From contig NZ_JADPMR010000004.1 in NCBI RefSeq assembly GCF_015686695.1, forward strand, positions 434,001 to 498,000: 64,000 nt of DNA. Reading direction: 5' to 3'. Position numbers and translations under genes: made by a program. The notes beneath the pieces are model-generated. The model worked only from the letters and a program-made list of their open reading frames with translations, did no database searches and was not told the DNA's origin. Below, in pieces: positions 62,111-64,000 of the stretch. This stretch comes from Vibrio nitrifigilis. GTDB lineage: Bacteria; Pseudomonadota; Gammaproteobacteria; Enterobacterales; Vibrionaceae. Each line of letters starts with the position of its first letter. Within the stretch, counting starts at the first letter, position 1.

Positions 62111-62995
62111 ATGGCCATTCCAAAGCTCAATTCTTATTCACTCGACAACCTAATGCTTGGTGTTGAGAACAAAGTGGATTGGACACTGAACCCGGATAAA
62201 GCGGTATTACTGATTCATGATATGCAGCAGTATTTTCTGGATTTTTATGCCGATGAGGCGTTGAAAAGCACATTAATTGAACGCGTAAAAAACATCAAAG
62301 AAGCCTGCAAAGCGCAAGGTATTCCAGTGGTTTATACCGCGCAACCTGGTGATCAAGATCCCGCCGATCGAGCGTTGCTCACCGATTTTTGGGGTACTGG
62401 GTTAATTGATGATGACAGCATTACGCGAGTTGTGCCTGAGCTTGCACCGCAAGCAGACGATATCGTGTATACCAAATGGCGCTACAGTGCCTTCAAACGT
62501 TCTGATCTGTTATCCATGATGCAAGAAACCGGACGCGATCAACTGATCATTGTCGGTGTTTATGCCCATATCGGTTGTATGTTGACAGCTGCCGATGCGT
62601 TTATGTATGACATTCAAGCCTTCTTTGTCTCTGATTCTCTGGGTGATTTTTCTCGTGAAGAGCACATTCATGCACTGAATTATGTATCGAAACGCTGTGG
62701 TTTTGTCACGACTTACGATGACGTTATCCGTGGCGTGCAGGTGAAAACGCAAGGTACAGGTATACCCACCAGTAAAGCAGGACTGAAATCACAAATTGCG
62801 GCGATGACGAACCGTTTAGCTCGCGAAATTTTTGATGATGAAAACCTGATTGAATCTGGCTTAGAGCCATCACACGCAGAAACCTTGGTTAAGGGCTGGC
62901 AACACGCGGGTCTGAAAATCGAGCTATCTGAGTTAACAAAACAGCCGACCGTGAATCAATGGTGGCAGATTATTGAAGCAAAACAGACAAAATAG
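62111..62995 (+). CDS. entB: Isochorismatase with C-terminal aryl carrier domain (atypical)
   Basis: A 294-residue bifunctional EntB/DhbB/VibB-type protein. The N-terminal isochorismatase (about 1-210) has LIHDMQQYFL, YTKWRYSAF and GVYAHIGCMLTAADAF; it makes 2,3-dihydro-2,3-dihydroxybenzoate and pyruvate. The C-terminal domain (about 220-290) is an aryl carrier domain. In an ungapped alignment to E. coli EntB, DNLIDYGLDSVRMM corresponds to ENLIESGLEPSHAE here, so the phosphopantetheine serine slot is Pro253, with Ser254 next to it. The domain may be inactive or may use Ser254; this is unresolved. Confidence 0.9.
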   Translation: MAIPKLNSYSLDNLMLGVENKVDWTLNPDKAVLLIHDMQQYFLDFYADEALKSTLIERVKNIKEACKAQGIPVVYTAQPGDQDPADRALLTDFWGTGLIDDDSITRVVPELAPQADDIVYTKWRYSAFKRSDLLSMMQETGRDQLIIVGVYAHIGCMLTAADAFMYDIQAFFVSDSLGDFSREEHIHALNYVSKRCGFVTTYDDVIRGVQVKTQGTGIPTSKAGLKSQIAAMTNRLAREIFDDENLIESGLEPSHAETLVKGWQHAGLKIELSELTKQPTVNQWWQIIEAKQTK

Positions 62996-63085
62996 TTCCC
63001 TTTTATCAAATAGTTGGTTATTAGCAACAGGTTGCTTAATACTGGTGACCGATTATTGATTAAAGAGTTTAGAGAGAACAGTGAC

Positions 63086-63781
63086 ATGTCCTATATCGGA
63101 GTATGCCAACCACTAACATTAGGCCAACATATCTTGTATCTGCGTCAGTTCCATCGCCATGAGTTCAATGAACGCACGGATACTTGCCTTGTTCCACTGC
63201 CGGAAACGTTGGTCAATGCAGTGAATAAGCGTAAAGCAGAATTTGTTGCAGGAAGAACTGCAGCTAATGATGCGTTGTGCTCGTTGGGATACTCCGATTT
63301 TTTTATTGAAATCGGAGAGCATCGCGCACCGATTTGGCCTGATTCCGTTGTTGGGTCGATTTCTCACAGTGACGATTTGGCTATCGCCACGTGTGCGATG
63401 AAATCAGACTGCCAAGCCATAGGTGTGGATGTACAAGAGCAATTGACGACTCAAGAAGTATCGGATGTCGGCCCAATGGTCGTTAATCAGCAGGAAGCAC
63501 GCTGCCTTGCATCTTTGAATGATGATGCCCAATGCTCCTATGACCAAGCTCAACAACTGACCATGGCTTTTTCAGCCAAGGAAAGCCTCTTCAAAGCGCT
63601 TTACCCAAGAGTAAAACGTTATCTCGATTTCTCGGACGCAAAGCTCATTGCGGGGAATAGCCAAGCAAGCACGCTCACGTTTGCCCTTACCCCAAATTTG
63701 CAGGATGAGCTCTCAATCGAGCGCTGTTTATGTCATTTTTATTGGATTAAAAATCAGGTGATCACATCTGTAACCTGGTAA
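63086..63781 (+). CDS. entD: 4'-phosphopantetheinyl transferase, EntD-like
   Basis: About 231 residues of the EntD type. It transfers phosphopantetheine from CoA to carrier domains. Visible motifs are VVGSISHSDDLAIA, AIGVDVQEQL (metal-binding Asp) and the C-terminal FSAKESLFKALYPRV. The ATG at 63086 follows GAGAGAACAG; the longer frame from 63014 is non-homologous. It is the partner needed to activate the EntB carrier domain and NRPS carrier domains outside the window. Confidence 0.92.
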   Translation: MSYIGVCQPLTLGQHILYLRQFHRHEFNERTDTCLVPLPETLVNAVNKRKAEFVAGRTAANDALCSLGYSDFFIEIGEHRAPIWPDSVVGSISHSDDLAIATCAMKSDCQAIGVDVQEQLTTQEVSDVGPMVVNQQEARCLASLNDDAQCSYDQAQQLTMAFSAKESLFKALYPRVKRYLDFSDAKLIAGNSQASTLTFALTPNLQDELSIERCLCHFYWIKNQVITSVTW

Positions 63782-63886
63782 CACTGGGGCAGATTATACA
63801 ACATCACTGAAAGGTCAGCTGTCACGGCCCTAGATTGGGGGAAACCCACATCGATTTTTGATGCAAAGTAGACGTTAGGTTAATCA

Positions 63887-64000
63887 ATGAAAGATCAATA
63901 TATCAACCCATTCGATGATGAAAAACATCAATTTCTTGTATTGATAAATACCCAGCATCAATACAGTTTATGGCCAAATTTCGCTCCTGTTCCTCCTGGT
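63887..64000 (+). CDS. MbtH-like protein (cut by window end)
   Basis: The first 38 residues read INPFDDEKHQFLVLINTQ and HQYSLWPNFAPVPPG, a clear MbtH-family signature, and the frame is open to the window edge. MbtH proteins are small partners that activate NRPS adenylation domains. With entCEBD upstream, this strongly suggests an NRPS for a catecholate siderophore follows directly outside the window. Confidence 0.9.
   Translation, partial: MKDQYINPFDDEKHQFLVLINTQHQYSLWPNFAPVPPG

Overview
The window looks like a stretch of a Vibrionaceae genome, most likely a Vibrio second chromosome. Evidence is the gene content (RNase II, DeaD, CysB, NarQ/NarP, YqhD, ApbE and a catecholate siderophore cluster, all with Vibrio-like sequences), the moderately AT-rich composition, AAGGAG-type ribosome sites and the small Vibrio-type hypothetical proteins. 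The species cannot be named from sequence alone. No rRNA or tRNA gene, CRISPR array, transposase or integrase was seen.

Layout. 1-6.6 kb: a cold-shock protein and two small basic proteins, an unusual four-gene cluster (exported carboxymuconolactone-decarboxylase-like protein, DUF3737 beta-helix protein, PatB-type C-S lyase, exported cyclophilin-like protein), KduI, a small membrane protein and a decayed reading frame. 6.7-10.6 kb: AzlC/AzlD amino-acid exporter with its AraC-type regulator, an NTF2-like protein and a LysR regulator. 10.7-19.2 kb: an accessory island of small 'cassette-type' genes (GNAT, class-I glutamine amidotransferase, LysE exporters, ABM/ACT/ArsR operon, PEP-mutase-like, gamma-glutamylcyclotransferase-like, NIPSNAP, YkgJ) separated by a recurrent, hairpin-rich composite repeat. 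One segment, the 3' end of the amidotransferase gene plus lysE, is present twice: one lysE copy is decayed, and the other lies between halves of the repeat with a 10-bp direct repeat at each side. This is the most unusual part of the window.

19.4-33.5 kb: a membrane diguanylate cyclase, MgsA, YqhD with its AraC-type regulator, GlgC, a beta-glucoside PTS/6-phospho-beta-glucosidase/LacI (Asc-like) locus with AscG-type operators, GhrB and a second diguanylate cyclase. 33.9-47.5 kb: an SH3-domain envelope protein, NarQ-NarP, GNAT proteins, a HAD phosphatase, FKBP, an OmpA-type lipoprotein, a YaaW-family protein preceded by an 11-copy TTAG microsatellite, choline sulfatase with divergent LysR regulator, an AEC transporter, an HD hydrolase, an SDR and a DUF4144 protein. 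47.7-58.1 kb: ApbE, RNase II, a PAP2 phosphatase, DeaD with a long leader, CysB, a DUF1992 protein and a nucleoside phosphorylase/PnuC pair. 58.3-64.0 kb: a Fur-box-controlled 2,3-dihydroxybenzoate cluster (EntA divergent from EntC-EntE-EntB-EntD) running into an MbtH gene cut by the window end; the NRPS should lie just outside.

How the genes work together. EntC, the EntB isochorismatase domain and EntA make 2,3-dihydroxybenzoate; EntE activates it; EntD would pantetheinylate carrier domains; MbtH would assist the NRPS. The EntB carrier domain has a proline where the phosphopantetheine serine should be, which needs checking. The PTS and GH1 proteins import and split beta-glucosides under LacI control. 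NarQ/NarP sense nitrate or nitrite. MgsA and YqhD make and reduce reactive aldehydes. Start codons were moved inward from the longest frame wherever a ribosome site or signal peptide favoured it.
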